A DNA stretch of 40,574 nucleotides from Marinobacterium sp. (GTDB taxonomy: Bacteria; Pseudomonadota; Gammaproteobacteria; Pseudomonadales; Balneatricaceae), in the NCBI GenBank assembly GCA_025800125.1, contig JAOXSF010000060.1:1-40574 (forward strand), given 5' to 3'. Positions 25,175 to 34,028 of the stretch are shown here, piece by piece (the first letter of the stretch is position 1; each line of letters opens with the position of its first letter). A program made the position numbers and the translations under genes. The notes beneath the pieces were generated by a model. That model saw nothing but the letters and a program-made list of their open reading frames with translations, was not told where the DNA came from and searched no databases.

Positions 25175-25259
25175 ATGAACTATTACTTGCTACAAGCCAT
25201 TACCTGCCACAAGCTATTACCTGTCATAAACTGTTCCCTGTCATGAACAGTCTCCGGCA
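25175..25259. repeat. 17-nt degenerate tandem array between the MFS and LysR genes
   Basis: Five contiguous 17-nt units start at 25175, 25192, 25209, 25226 and 25243, and a sixth begins at 25260 (ATGAACC). A shared pattern is A-x-x-A-A-C/G-x-x-x-T-x-x-C-x-x-x. The units at 25192 and 25209 differ by only two bases (ACAAGCCATTACCTGCC, ACAAGCTATTACCTGTC). The array occupies the centre of the divergent control region. It could be a duplicated regulator site or merely replication slippage. Confidence 0.85.
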
Positions 25260-25360
25260 ATGAACCTTCTTTCTGAAATCCAGGCAGCCTTTACAGCCTG
25301 ACAGTTCCTAAAGGCTGAGAGCTGTTAAAGACTGATAACCAAAACGATCGGGAACTCAAC

Positions 25361-26221
25361 ATGGAACTGATCTGTCTGCGTACCTTCAAAGCCGTTGTTG
25401 ATGAAGGCGGCATCGGTGGCGCATCGAAAAAACTGCACACAGTGCAATCCAATATCACCAGCCGCATCCGCCGGCTGGAAGACGACCTGGACTGCAAACT
25501 ATTCCAGCGTCAGGGCCGTCGACTGGTGCTGACCCACAGTGGCGAAACTCTCTATCAGTACACCAGCCAGATGCTACAACTGGCCGCCCGTGCCCGTCAG
25601 GCCGTGCAACAGCAACGCGCCCACTATGAACTGCGCATCGGTACACCCGAACCCTTTGCAGCAGTTCATCTGCCAGCAGCTCTGCAGCAGCTACAACGTA
25701 GCTGCCCTCAGATTCATCCGAAACTGCACATTGCTACCAGCTCGGAACTGACCCGTGCTGTGCTGGAACACAAACTCGACTGTGCCTTTGTAGGGAACGA
25801 AATCATCCACCCTCAACTGCAATCAGCAATCGTCGTACGTGAGCAGATGATGCTGATTCAGGCTCGCAACAGCCCACAGGTTCCAGTGATGATCGTGCGT
25901 AACCCTGGCTGCGCTTACCGGGAACAAGCGCTGCAATGGCAACGCCGCCATGGCCGGGTTGACGATGCTCAGATGGTGATGGGGACGGTGGATGGTCTGC
26001 TGGGCTGTGTTGCTGCGGGACTAGGATACAGTGTTATAAGCAAAGAGATGGTCATAAACAGTCGTTATGAGTCATCACTGCAACTGCTTGAACTGAGCCC
26101 TGAAGAGAGTTTGATGAACATCAGCCTGATCTGGCACCGGGACACATTGATCACGAATGCAGCAGCGACAGCCAACCATTCATCGACACAAGGTATCCAG
26201 GCGCTGGCTGCGCTGTTCTAA
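25361..26221 (+). CDS. LysR-family transcriptional regulator
   Basis: A 286-residue regulator with an N-terminal winged HTH (about 1-60: ELICLRTFKAVVDEGGIGGA, LHTVQSNITSRIRRLEDDLD, KLFQRQGRRLVLTHSGE) and a C-terminal periplasmic-binding-like effector domain (about 90-275). The HTH begins at residue 2, as usual for LysR proteins. The effector is unknown. It is divergent from the YbfB/YjiJ-type transporter, which is its most likely target, along with its own promoter. ATG 25361 is preceded by GGGAAC. The end of the gene faces argH, with the argH terminator between. Confidence 0.9.
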   Translation: MELICLRTFKAVVDEGGIGGASKKLHTVQSNITSRIRRLEDDLDCKLFQRQGRRLVLTHSGETLYQYTSQMLQLAARARQAVQQQRAHYELRIGTPEPFAAVHLPAALQQLQRSCPQIHPKLHIATSSELTRAVLEHKLDCAFVGNEIIHPQLQSAIVVREQMMLIQARNSPQVPVMIVRNPGCAYREQALQWQRRHGRVDDAQMVMGTVDGLLGCVAAGLGYSVISKEMVINSRYESSLQLLELSPEESLMNISLIWHRDTLITNAAATANHSSTQGIQALAALF

Positions 26222-26242
26222 AAGCCGTTGTAAACCGCCGAT

Positions 26243-26268
26243 ACAGAAAAGCCCGCATAAGGCGGGCT
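26243..26268 (-). terminator. Intrinsic terminator of argH
   Basis: On the minus strand AGCCCGC (26268-26262) pairs with GCGGGCT (26256-26250) across a 5-nt loop, followed by TTTTCTG. It starts about 22 nt after the argH stop. It may also slow plus-strand transcripts from the LysR gene. Confidence 0.85.
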
Positions 26269-26290
26269 CTGAAAGATAAGCAGGCCGGAA

Positions 26291-27682
26291 TTAACGGGCA
26301 GCCAGTTTTTCCTTCGCACGTTCAATTGCAGCCAGCACCTGCTTCGGTGCAGTACCACCGATATGGTCACGGGCAGCCACAGAACCGTCCAGCGTCAGCA
26401 CTTCAAACACATCCTGCTCAATGGTATCGGAGAACTGCTGCAGCTCTGCCAGTGTCATCTCGCCCAGGTCCTTGCTCTGCTCAATGCCGTAAGCAACGGA
26501 CTTACCAACCACTTCATGGGCATCACGGAACGGCATGCCCTTACGTACCAGATAGTCAGCCAGGTCAGTAGCCGTAGAGAAGCCACGCAGCGCAGCTTCA
26601 CGCATATTTTCTTTCTTAGGCTCAATCGCAGGCACCATATCAGCAAAAGCGCGCAGACAACCTTTTACCGTATCGATGGCATCAAACAGCGGCTCTTTGT
26701 CTTCCTGGTTATCCTTGTTGTACGCCAGCGGTTGCGACTTCATCAGCGTCAGCAGGCTCATCAGATGACCATAAACACGGCCAGACTTGCCACGTACCAG
26801 CTCTGGCACGTCCGGATTTTTCTTCTGCGGCATGATAGAAGAACCGGTACAGAAACGGTCTGGCAGGTTGATAAAATCAAACTGTGCAGACGTCCACAGT
26901 ACCAGTTCTTCGGACATACGGGTCAGGTGCATCAGCAGTACACTGGCGGCAGCACAGAATTCGATAGCAAAGTCACGGTCAGATACCGCATCCAGCGAGT
27001 TCTCAGCCGGGGCAGCAAAGCCCAGTAGCTCGGTGGTCATCTGACGCTGAATCGGGTAGGTGGTACCGGCCAGTGCAGCAGCACCCAGTGGCATGATGTT
27101 GGTCCGTTCACGGCAATCAGCAAAGCGGCCAAAGTCACGGCTGAGCATCTCGAACCAGGCCATCAGATGGTGACCAAAGGTAACCGGCTGTGCAGTCTGA
27201 AGGTGAGTAAAGCCTGGCATAACCGTAGCATTTTCACGTTCGGCAACCTGCAACATACCTTCCTGCAAACGGGTGATTTCAGCCAGAATCAGGTCGATTT
27301 CATCACGTACATAGAGACGGATATCAGTCGCAACCTGGTCATTACGAGAGCGGCCAGTGTGCAGTTTTTTACCGGTGATACCGATTTTTGCTGTCAGCGC
27401 CGCTTCAATGTTCATGTGCACATCTTCCAGTGCCACAGACCATTCAAACTCACCACGCTCAATCTCACCACGAATCTCTTCCAGACCACGCAGAATATCG
27501 TCACGCTCCGCTTCAGTCAGCACACCGGCCGCCGTCAGCATTTTTGCGTGGGCGATGGAACCACGAATGTCCTGCAGGTACATACGCTGGTCAAACTCAA
27601 CAGAGGCGGTAAAACGGGCGACAAAGGCGTCCGTCGGTTCGTTAAAACGACCACCCCACTGCTGGTTGGTTTTATTGCTCAT
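26291..27682 (-). CDS. argH: Argininosuccinate lyase
   Basis: Last step of arginine synthesis: splits argininosuccinate into arginine and fumarate. It is 463 residues, the normal length. Fumarase/aspartase-superfamily motifs are clear: [12 protein letters not shown] (109-120), [10 protein letters not shown] around residue 163-172, and the signature [11 protein letters not shown] (280-290) containing the catalytic Ser loop. Start ATG 27682 with AGAGGA 8 nt upstream; a TTG further back in frame is unlikely. It stands alone, divergent from hemC, as in Pseudomonas. Confidence 0.97.
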   Translation of the reverse strand: MSNKTNQQWGGRFNEPTDAFVARFTASVEFDQRMYLQDIRGSIAHAKMLTAAGVLTEAERDDILRGLEEIRGEIERGEFEWSVALEDVHMNIEAALTAKIGITGKKLHTGRSRNDQVATDIRLYVRDEIDLILAEITRLQEGMLQVAERENATVMPGFTHLQTAQPVTFGHHLMAWFEMLSRDFGRFADCRERTNIMPLGAAALAGTTYPIQRQMTTELLGFAAPAENSLDAVSDRDFAIEFCAAASVLLMHLTRMSEELVLWTSAQFDFINLPDRFCTGSSIMPQKKNPDVPELVRGKSGRVYGHLMSLLTLMKSQPLAYNKDNQEDKEPLFDAIDTVKGCLRAFADMVPAIEPKKENMREAALRGFSTATDLADYLVRKGMPFRDAHEVVGKSVAYGIEQSKDLGEMTLAELQQFSDTIEQDVFEVLTLDGSVAARDHIGGTAPKQVLAAIERAKEKLAAR

Positions 27683-27736
27683 GGAAGAATCCTCTACGTT
27701 TCGCAAGCTCTGCGCACGCGGCTGTTGCGCGGGTGC

Positions 27737-27770
27737 TGGCGCATATCAATCCGTGGCGCATATCAAAACA
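27737..27770. repeat. 17-nt tandem duplication upstream of argH
   Basis: TGGCGCATATCAATCCG (27737-27753) is followed directly by TGGCGCATATCAAAACA (27754-27770); the first 13 bases are identical. It would lie in the argH leader or promoter. Confidence 0.85.
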
Positions 27771-27784
27771 TCTCACCTGAACAG

Positions 27785-27814
27785 CTGCCCGCTTACAGGC
27801 CTGTAACCGGGCAG
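27785..27814. repeat. 30-bp near-perfect palindrome between argH and hemC
   Basis: CTGCCCGCTTACAGG (27785-27799) and CCTGTAACCGGGCAG (27800-27814) are inverted copies with a single internal mismatch and no spacer. It is large enough for a dimeric repressor site or a leader hairpin on the argH side. No known box is recognised. Confidence 0.8.
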
Positions 27815-28055
27815 TGGGAGACGCAAGTATAAGTGTGGCGTTATTGTATCAGACAGGGCCACGGTTGACCTGTATCAGCCCTGGCCACCAGATTACGACA
27901 GTAGATGCCGCATCCTCTCTGCACGGTGGCTGTACGATTCTGATACAATGCTCGGCCTCCGCCGGATAGATAACCTGCAGTTTGCCGGTCTGTCTGAACA
28001 GGTCGGAGTATCCTCAGATTTTTACCCGCCTGGCGGGCAGTACAGGATCCCATGC

Positions 28056-29000
28056 ATGAGTAACCGCACCATCCGTATCGCCACCCGCAAAAGTCTGCTG
28101 GCTCTGTGGCAGGCAGAATATGTCAAGGCTGAACTGGAGCGCCATCATCCGGGGCTTGAAGTTGAGCTGGTCAAGATGACCTCCCGTGGTGATGTGATTC
28201 TGGATACCCCGCTGGCCAAAGTTGGTGGCAAGGGGCTGTTTGTCAAAGAGCTGGAAACCGCCATGCTCGAAGACCGTGCCGACATCGCCGTCCACTCCAT
28301 GAAAGATGTCCCGATGGAATTTCCACCCGGGCTGGGGCTGACTACCATCTGTCCACGGGAAACCCCGACCGACGCTTTTGTATCCAACAACTACAGGTCG
28401 CTGGCTGAACTGCCTGCAGGCAGCGTAGTTGGTACCTCTTCCCTGCGCCGTGAAGCGCAGCTGCGCGAGAAACGCCCAGACCTGAAAATCCAGTGGCTGC
28501 GTGGCAACGTACAGACCCGCCTTGGCAAGCTGGATAACGGCGACTACGACGCCATTATCCTCGCTTCAGCAGGCCTGATTCGCCTGGAGCTGCAAAACCG
28601 CATTGCTGAAGAACTGAACACCGAGTTCAGCCTGCCTGCCGGTGGTCAGGGTGCCGTTGGTATCGAATGCAGGCTGGATGACAGCGAAATAATTGAGCTG
28701 CTCAAACCACTGCATCATCAGGAAACCGCTTGGCGAGTGCTGGCCGAACGCGCTATGAATCGCCGCCTTGAAGGTGGTTGTCAGGTACCGATTGGCTGTT
28801 TCGCAACACTCAGCGACGATCATAGCGAGATGCGCCTGCGAGGGCTGGTTGGCCGTCCTGACGGCTCACTGGTGTTACGTGATGAAATCAGCGGCAAACC
28901 GGAAGAAGGTGAACAGCTAGGCATCACCCTGGCAGAACGCCTGCTGGATGCCGGTGCCGATGAGATTCTCAAAGCAGTTTACGCCCAGACAGATAACTGA
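28056..29000 (+). CDS. hemC: Hydroxymethylbilane synthase (porphobilinogen deaminase)
   Basis: Assembles four porphobilinogens into hydroxymethylbilane in haem synthesis. The 314-residue protein shows [17 protein letters not shown] (7-23), the catalytic Asp segment (SMKDVP, 81-86), [11 protein letters not shown] (126-136), and the dipyrromethane-cofactor Cys C242 in [15 protein letters not shown] 28056 has AGGA upstream; earlier in-frame codons are not conserved. First gene of hemC-hemD-hemX-hemY. Confidence 0.97.
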   Translation: MSNRTIRIATRKSLLALWQAEYVKAELERHHPGLEVELVKMTSRGDVILDTPLAKVGGKGLFVKELETAMLEDRADIAVHSMKDVPMEFPPGLGLTTICPRETPTDAFVSNNYRSLAELPAGSVVGTSSLRREAQLREKRPDLKIQWLRGNVQTRLGKLDNGDYDAIILASAGLIRLELQNRIAEELNTEFSLPAGGQGAVGIECRLDDSEIIELLKPLHHQETAWRVLAERAMNRRLEGGCQVPIGCFATLSDDHSEMRLRGLVGRPDGSLVLRDEISGKPEEGEQLGITLAERLLDAGADEILKAVYAQTDN

Positions 29001-29040
29001 CAAGTATCTTGAGCAGGTAACAGGTATCTTGAGCAGGTAA
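29001..29040. repeat. 20-nt tandem duplication between hemC and hemD
   Basis: CAAGTATCTTGAGCAGGTAA (29001-29020) is repeated at 29021-29040 with one base change (A to G at the third base). It begins one base after the hemC stop codon. Confidence 0.92.
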
Positions 29041-29086
29041 ATGTCTGCAAAAGATACACGTCTTCAGTGATAAAGAACCTTCAGCG

Positions 29087-29890
29087 ATGAAGACTGAACA
29101 GAGCCAACAACCTTTACACAAGCAACGTATTCTGGTCACCCGTCCTGCTCATCAGGCAGGCAGGCAGATCGAACAGCTGCAGCAGCTCGGTGCCAACGTA
29201 ATACCGCTGCCGTTGCAGGAGATCGTTCCTGTGGCTGAAAACAGCCAGGAATATCATCAGGTCAAAAGCCGTATTCTCGATCTGGACCTCTATCACCAGG
29301 TGATTTTTGTCAGTGCCAATGCAGCACGCATTGGCACTGACTGGATCGACCTCTATTGGCCACAGCTACCAGTCGGGCTTAACTGGCTGGCCATCGGCCG
29401 CCGTACCGCGGCGGTTCTGGACGACTATGGCATTACTGCATTTCACAGTGATCAGGGGTACGATTCGGAAGCCCTGCTCGCTGCCGAACCATTGCAGGCA
29501 GTGGATGGCCAGAAGATTCTGATCATGCGGGGCCAGGGCGGCAGGGAATTGCTGGCCAGCACATTACAGCAGCGAGGGGCACAGGTTGAGTACGCAGACC
29601 TGTATCAACGCCGCTGTCCGCGTTACAGTACAGCGCAGCTGGACAGCGCCTTGGCAACACCCCTTGATGCCCTGCTGGTCACCAGTGCTGAAGCACTGGA
29701 TAATCTGCAGACTCTGGCAGGCGCCAGGCTTACATCGTTACAACAACACCCGCTGATTGTACCCAGTGAGCGCATTGCACAACGGGCACAACAGCAGAGC
29801 TGGCAGCAGGTCAGAGTGGCACAGGGCCCTGATGACTGCGCCATGATCCAGGCACTGCTGCCTGATATGGATTTTGGAAAACGACCATGA
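29087..29890 (+). CDS. hemD: Uroporphyrinogen-III synthase
   Basis: Closes hydroxymethylbilane with inversion of ring D to give uroporphyrinogen III. The 267-residue protein has the loosely conserved HemD pattern: RILVTRPAHQAG near the N-terminus, LDLYHQVIFVSANAAR, the hinge between two similar lobes, and VTSAEALDNL in the second lobe. Sequence conservation in this family is low, so context (hemC before, hemX after) supports it strongly. The SD is weak, and hemC lies 86 nt upstream with a duplicated 20-mer. The stop overlaps the hemX ATG. Confidence 0.92.
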   Translation: MKTEQSQQPLHKQRILVTRPAHQAGRQIEQLQQLGANVIPLPLQEIVPVAENSQEYHQVKSRILDLDLYHQVIFVSANAARIGTDWIDLYWPQLPVGLNWLAIGRRTAAVLDDYGITAFHSDQGYDSEALLAAEPLQAVDGQKILIMRGQGGRELLASTLQQRGAQVEYADLYQRRCPRYSTAQLDSALATPLDALLVTSAEALDNLQTLAGARLTSLQQHPLIVPSERIAQRAQQQSWQQVRVAQGPDDCAMIQALLPDMDFGKRP

Positions 29891-31362
29891 GCACAACTGA
29901 TAACAACAAACCGGGCAATGCCACGGACCAGACGCCTGACGAGCAGAAGGCGACGGACACTCAAGAGCAGAAAGCGACTGAAACCCAGTCGCAGGACAAA
30001 AGCCAGGAAAACCGTGGTAACAGCCGCGGCCGCCGTGGCAAGCGTGGTGGCAGCAAGCCTGCATCAGCTGCTGATAACACTGCTGCTGATAACAAAACAA
30101 CCGACACCAAGGTTACCGCGGAAACAAAATCGACGGCTGAAACCAAAGCATCAGCAGATACCAAAACTGCCAGCGATGCCAAAAAAGCTGACAGCAAAAC
30201 CACTGGCAGCCAGACAGCCAACATCAGTGCAGAAAAACCTGCGGAAAAACAGGCAGCACAGTCTGAGCCTGCCGCAGCCGTTGCAGCCATGCCAAAACAG
30301 GGCGCAACCTGGCCGGGCAAACTGGCGCTGGCGCTGTCTTTTGCCGCGCTGGGTGCATCCGGTTACCTGTACTGGATGAGCCAGCAACAGTCGCTGCGTA
30401 TTACACAGACAGCTCAGACCGCTGAAGTAATGCGCAGCGAGGTCAATGCCAAGGTCGACAGCACCATCAACGGTGCCCGTTCTGACCTGAGCAGCAACAT
30501 CGCACAGATGAACAGCAAGCTGGGCCAGCTGCAAGCTCAGGCAGGCACTGACCGCCAGAACGTCAATGAATTGCAGGACCGTCTGACCCGCGCCATGAAA
30601 CAGCTGGCTGCCAAGCAGACCAACACCCGCAAAGACTGGCTGCTGGCAGAGGTTGAATACCTGCTTCGCCTTGCTAACCAGCGTATTCTGATGGAAAACA
30701 CCGTCAATGGCGCTTTGAGCCTGCTCAAATCCGCTGACAAGATCCTGGCCGAAACCGACGACGTTACCATTTACGACATCCGCAAGGCCGTTGCTGCTGA
30801 TATTGCTGCGCTGGAAGCAGTGCCACAGCTGGACACTGAAGGCCTGTTCCTGAAGCTGGGCGCAATGAACCGTCAGGTTGCTGGCCTGCGTGTAACACCA
30901 CTGAGCCAGCAGCACCAGATTCCAGAACTGATCAACAACCTGGCACCAGAAAACCTGAAAGCTAGCTGGTCTGATGGTCTGCAGGAAACCTGGGCCAAGG
31001 CAGTTGATAAACTGCAAACACTGGTTGTTGTTCAGCATCGTGACATCGCTGTCAAACCACTGCTGTCACCAGAACAGAAATACTACCTGCAACAAAACCT
31101 GAATCTGATGCTAGAACAGGCTCAGCTTGCCCTGCTACAGCGCCGTCAGGATTCCTACGACAGCGCGTTGAAGAAAGCCGAAGAATGGCTGAATACCTAC
31201 TTTCAGCAAGACGACGGCACCACTCAGGGCCTGCTGCGTGGTATCGAAGAGATGAAAAAGGTCAAGGTATCACCTGAGCTGCCGGACATCTCCAACTCTC
31301 TGGCAGAGCTCAAGTCTTACCTGCATCAGATGTCTGAGCTGAAGCGTAAGGGAGCTGCCTGA
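29887..31362 (+). CDS. hemX: HemX-like membrane protein of the hem operon
   Basis: A 491-residue protein whose first 140 residues are low-complexity (Lys, Thr, Ala, Gln, Asp) with TAETK/TADTK-like near-repeats and one Arg/Gly patch (43-54, RGNSRGRRGKRG). A membrane helix follows at about 144-163, then a coiled-coil domain (about 165-225) and the HemX family domain. Proteins of this position are often labelled uroporphyrinogen-III methyltransferase, but no such catalytic motifs are visible, and a structural or assembly role is more likely. It is translationally coupled to hemD (ATGA) and 2 nt ahead of hemY. Confidence 0.88.
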   Translation: MSTTDNNKPGNATDQTPDEQKATDTQEQKATETQSQDKSQENRGNSRGRRGKRGGSKPASAADNTAADNKTTDTKVTAETKSTAETKASADTKTASDAKKADSKTTGSQTANISAEKPAEKQAAQSEPAAAVAAMPKQGATWPGKLALALSFAALGASGYLYWMSQQQSLRITQTAQTAEVMRSEVNAKVDSTINGARSDLSSNIAQMNSKLGQLQAQAGTDRQNVNELQDRLTRAMKQLAAKQTNTRKDWLLAEVEYLLRLANQRILMENTVNGALSLLKSADKILAETDDVTIYDIRKAVAADIAALEAVPQLDTEGLFLKLGAMNRQVAGLRVTPLSQQHQIPELINNLAPENLKASWSDGLQETWAKAVDKLQTLVVVQHRDIAVKPLLSPEQKYYLQQNLNLMLEQAQLALLQRRQDSYDSALKKAEEWLNTYFQQDDGTTQGLLRGIEEMKKVKVSPELPDISNSLAELKSYLHQMSELKRKGAA

Positions 31363-31364
31363 TC

Positions 31365-32615
31365 ATGAAAAAACTGTTACTGCTCCTGATCCTGGTGATG
31401 GTCGGCGGCGCCTGGGTCGGCGAAAAAATGGTGCTCGACCCGGGCTACGTGTTGCTGTCTTACAACAATACCACCGTTGAAAGCAGCCTGTGGGTTATGC
31501 TGACAGCACTGGCAATTGGTTTTCTGGTACTGCACTGGCTGATCAATCTGGCGTTCAACACTCGCCTGCCAACAGATAAGCTGCGCAGCTGGAGCCAGCG
31601 TCGCGGTCAGCGCAAAGCACACCAGAAAACCGTACAGGGCCTGCTGTCACTGTCAGAAGGCAACTGGGCCAAAGCACACAAGCAGCTGGCAAGTTCTGCA
31701 GAGCGCTCTGATCTGGCACTGGTCAACTACCTGGCCGCTGCCCGTGCTGCCCATGAAATGGGTAGTGATCAGACCGCAGACGATATGCTCAACAAAGCGC
31801 GCCAGTGTACACCGAACGCCGATGTTGCCGTGGGCATTACTCAGGCTCAGTTCCAGCTTGCCCGTGGCCAGCTGGAACCCTGCCTGGCACTGCTTCTGCA
31901 GCTTCGCCGTCAGGCACCTGATAACACCTACATCATCAAACTGCTGAAGGACGTCTACGTACAGCTGAAAGACTGGCAGTCACTGTCTCACCTGTTGCCA
32001 GCCATGCGCAAACAGCAGGTACTGCACAATGATGCCATGCTGGCACTGACAGAAACCGTTCATATCAATCGCCTGGAAGACACTGTCGCAACATTCACTC
32101 CGGACACCCCGGATGAAGATCGCCTTAAACGCCTGGCCCAGGCATGGGATGCCATGCCTGCTGATATGAAGCATAACCCACAGCTGGTTGAACGCTACTG
32201 CGAACTGATGAGTGAACTTGGTGCTCATGACGATGCAGAAAGCACCCTGCGTGACCTGATCAAGCGTGAGTGGGATGAGCGCCTGGTAGCGCTGTACGGC
32301 CGTATCGAAAGCAGCAACCCGAAACGCCAGCTGGATCAGGCGCGCAAGTGGAGCAGCCAGAACCCAGACAGTGCGGCACTGCTGCTGACACTGGGCCGCC
32401 TGTCACTGCGCAATAAGCAGTGGGGTGAAGCACTGAAGTACTTCCAGCAGAGCATGGAGCATAACCCTGACCGCGAAACCCTGGCCGAGCTGATTCGTCT
32501 GCTACGCCACCTGGGTGACAAGGACCAGGCGGAAGCCGCCTTGCAGGAACACTTGCTGCTACTGTCTGATAAACTGCCAAGCCTGCCAATGCCTGATCAG
32601 GAAACGGTCAGCTAA
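31365..32615 (+). CDS. hemY: HemY-like TPR membrane protein
   Basis: A 416-residue inner-membrane protein of the proteobacterial HemY family (not the oxidase HemY of Bacillus). Two N-terminal hydrophobic segments lie at about 2-19 and 42-65. A cytoplasmic or periplasmic array of TPR-like helices follows, for example WAKAHKQLASSA, ARAAHEMGSDQTAD and WGEALKYFQQSMEHNPD near the C-terminus. It likely acts as a scaffold in haem biosynthesis. The ATG is 2 nt after the hemX stop. A strong terminator closes the operon. Confidence 0.92.
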   Translation: MKKLLLLLILVMVGGAWVGEKMVLDPGYVLLSYNNTTVESSLWVMLTALAIGFLVLHWLINLAFNTRLPTDKLRSWSQRRGQRKAHQKTVQGLLSLSEGNWAKAHKQLASSAERSDLALVNYLAAARAAHEMGSDQTADDMLNKARQCTPNADVAVGITQAQFQLARGQLEPCLALLLQLRRQAPDNTYIIKLLKDVYVQLKDWQSLSHLLPAMRKQQVLHNDAMLALTETVHINRLEDTVATFTPDTPDEDRLKRLAQAWDAMPADMKHNPQLVERYCELMSELGAHDDAESTLRDLIKREWDERLVALYGRIESSNPKRQLDQARKWSSQNPDSAALLLTLGRLSLRNKQWGEALKYFQQSMEHNPDRETLAELIRLLRHLGDKDQAEAALQEHLLLLSDKLPSLPMPDQETVS

Positions 32616-32661
32616 GAACGAGCTGCCCGAATAGCACAGCGTCCTGTTTGACGGGCCCCAG

Positions 32662-32701
32662 CCATAAAAAACGCCCGCATTTCTGCGGGCGTTTTTTATG
32701 G
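32662..32701. terminator. Strong bidirectional terminator after hemY
   Basis: CCATAAAAAACGCCCGCA and TGCGGGCGTTTTTTATGG form a long symmetric hairpin with a GC-rich core and T/A flanks on both strands. It ends the hemCDXY operon and would also stop minus-strand transcripts coming from the flavin reductase side. Confidence 0.95.
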
Positions 32702-32948
32702 CTGCAAAAACATTCAAGCCCATCAGAATAACAACGGAAGGCTGCAGATTACTGAAAGATGGATACCACATTACAACACTTTAATACTTTAAAGGTATTC
32801 AGGCTGGTTTCATTCTGACACCATAGACTGCACATATCGACACAGCGACACCCCCTTCAGTCGCACCGTCGAACCAGGATTCCCCTCAGTGGATCGCATC
32901 AGACCTGCCCGTTTGATGCCAGCTGTAAGCAGAAGTGTAGAGACATTA

Positions 32949-32976
32949 AAGCCGCACAATGTGCGGCTTCTTTTTT
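32949..32976 (+). terminator. Intrinsic terminator 250 nt beyond the hemY terminator
   Basis: AAGCCGCAC (32949-32957) pairs with GTGCGGCTT (32961-32969) across a 3-nt loop, followed by CTTTTTT on the plus strand. On the minus strand it is followed by only TTTAATG, so it fits a plus-strand transcript better, though it may also end the flavin reductase gene whose stop is 29 nt away. Confidence 0.85.
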
Positions 32977-32997
32977 ATCTGCGGCCAGGTAATCCAG

Positions 32998-34026
32998 TTA
33001 CTTCTTCGGACGTGGCGCATAGGCGAATACATCAGATTTCATCTGCGCTTCGCTCATACCGGCCTCTTCACAGACATCCAGTAACGCATAGACCATACCC
33101 GGTGAACCCGCACCAATGACCAGTGTATTGCTGAAATCATCAATATCACTCAGCACCACCTGTGGCAGCAGACCAACACTGCCAGACCAGTCAGCCGCAG
33201 CCTCTTCTACGACACGGGTCGTCGTCACATGGGTATGCTCACGCGCCCATTGTTCTGGCAGGTCATCCAGATAGAAATCTTCCTGACTGCGCGCACCCCA
33301 GTAGATGTGTATCGGGTTGTGATGCTGATTCGCCAGCAGGTGCTCAACCATGCTTTTCACCTGGGCAAAGCCGGTGCTGGCAGCAACCAGCACCAGCTGA
33401 GTATCATCCTTCATCCCGGTTGCCTGCAGGTAACAATCCCCCTGTGGCAGCTCCACTTCGACACTCGGATTATTCAACAGGTGCTCAACAATGGCAGATG
33501 ACATCTCACTTTCTGCCATATGGCGGATATGCAGTTCGATATCACGCCCCATATCTGGCGCTGATGCGATAGAAAATGATGCCTGCTTACCGGATGGCAG
33601 CAGAATATTCAGATACTGACCGGCATAATACTCCACCGCATGGCTGCCAGTTGCAGGCAGTTGCAGGCGAATACGGTAAACATCATGGTTCAGTTTTTCA
33701 GTTTGCGTGATCTCACAGACCACCTTTTTTACAGCCAGAACACCGGGCATTTCTAATCCCTCTATTAATATATGCAGATCACTCAGTGCCACAGCAGTAC
33801 AGGCCAATACCCGTACACCAGGCCCCGAAAAGCGCTCTGCCGGGTAGCGCTGCTGTACATCACCCTGTAACAGCTGTACCTGGCAGATTTCACAGACGCC
33901 GTTACGGCAGCTGCGGCGCATACGGTACCTGTAACGCTCCAGCGCTGCCAGTATGGTTTCACCGGGTTGCAGAACCAGTCGCTGCTCTGTATCGGTGAGC
34001 GTTAAAACATACACTTTCGCATCCAC
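32998..34026 (-). CDS. 2Fe-2S/FAD NAD(P)H reductase downstream of ubiD
   Basis: A 342-residue fusion of a plant-type ferredoxin domain (1-90, cluster Cys C40, C45, C48, C76) with a ferredoxin-NADP-reductase-type FAD domain (about 98-200, SFSIAS in place of RxYS) and a nucleotide-binding domain (about 205-340, GSPGMVYALLDVCEEAG). In Pseudomonas this position is annotated as CDP-6-deoxy-delta-3,4-glucoseen reductase-like, next to ubiD. It probably passes electrons from NAD(P)H to an unidentified oxygenase or flavin. Start: GTG 34026, 2 nt after the ubiD stop; a TTG at 34053 would overlap ubiD. Confidence 0.87.
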   Translation of the reverse strand: MDAKVYVLTLTDTEQRLVLQPGETILAALERYRYRMRRSCRNGVCEICQVQLLQGDVQQRYPAERFSGPGVRVLACTAVALSDLHILIEGLEMPGVLAVKKVVCEITQTEKLNHDVYRIRLQLPATGSHAVEYYAGQYLNILLPSGKQASFSIASAPDMGRDIELHIRHMAESEMSSAIVEHLLNNPSVEVELPQGDCYLQATGMKDDTQLVLVAASTGFAQVKSMVEHLLANQHHNPIHIYWGARSQEDFYLDDLPEQWAREHTHVTTTRVVEEAAADWSGSVGLLPQVVLSDIDDFSNTLVIGAGSPGMVYALLDVCEEAGMSEAQMKSDVFAYAPRPKK

Positions 34027-34028
34027 TG

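Larger units (their letters stand above)
27683..28055. other. Divergent argH/hemC control region
   Basis: Some 370 nt with no gene. It holds a 17-nt tandem duplication (27737-27770), a 30-bp near-perfect palindrome (27785-27814), a possible -10 TACAAT for hemC (27944-27949) without a convincing -35, and a small CCCGCC/GGCGGG stem in the hemC leader. No recognisable ArgR box was seen. Confidence 0.6.
32616..32997. other. Gap between hemY and the flavin reductase gene
   Basis: 380 nt without a protein gene. It contains the hemY terminator (32662-32701) and a second, separate terminator on the same strand (32949-32976). The roughly 245 nt between them have no recognisable gene but could be a short RNA (see findings). 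Confidence 0.6.

Noticed and set aside
30151..31038. Minus-strand open frame of about 295 codons
   Set aside because: Antisense to hemX, rich in Cys, Gln and Leu as expected for a shadow of a Gln/Ala/Lys-rich gene.
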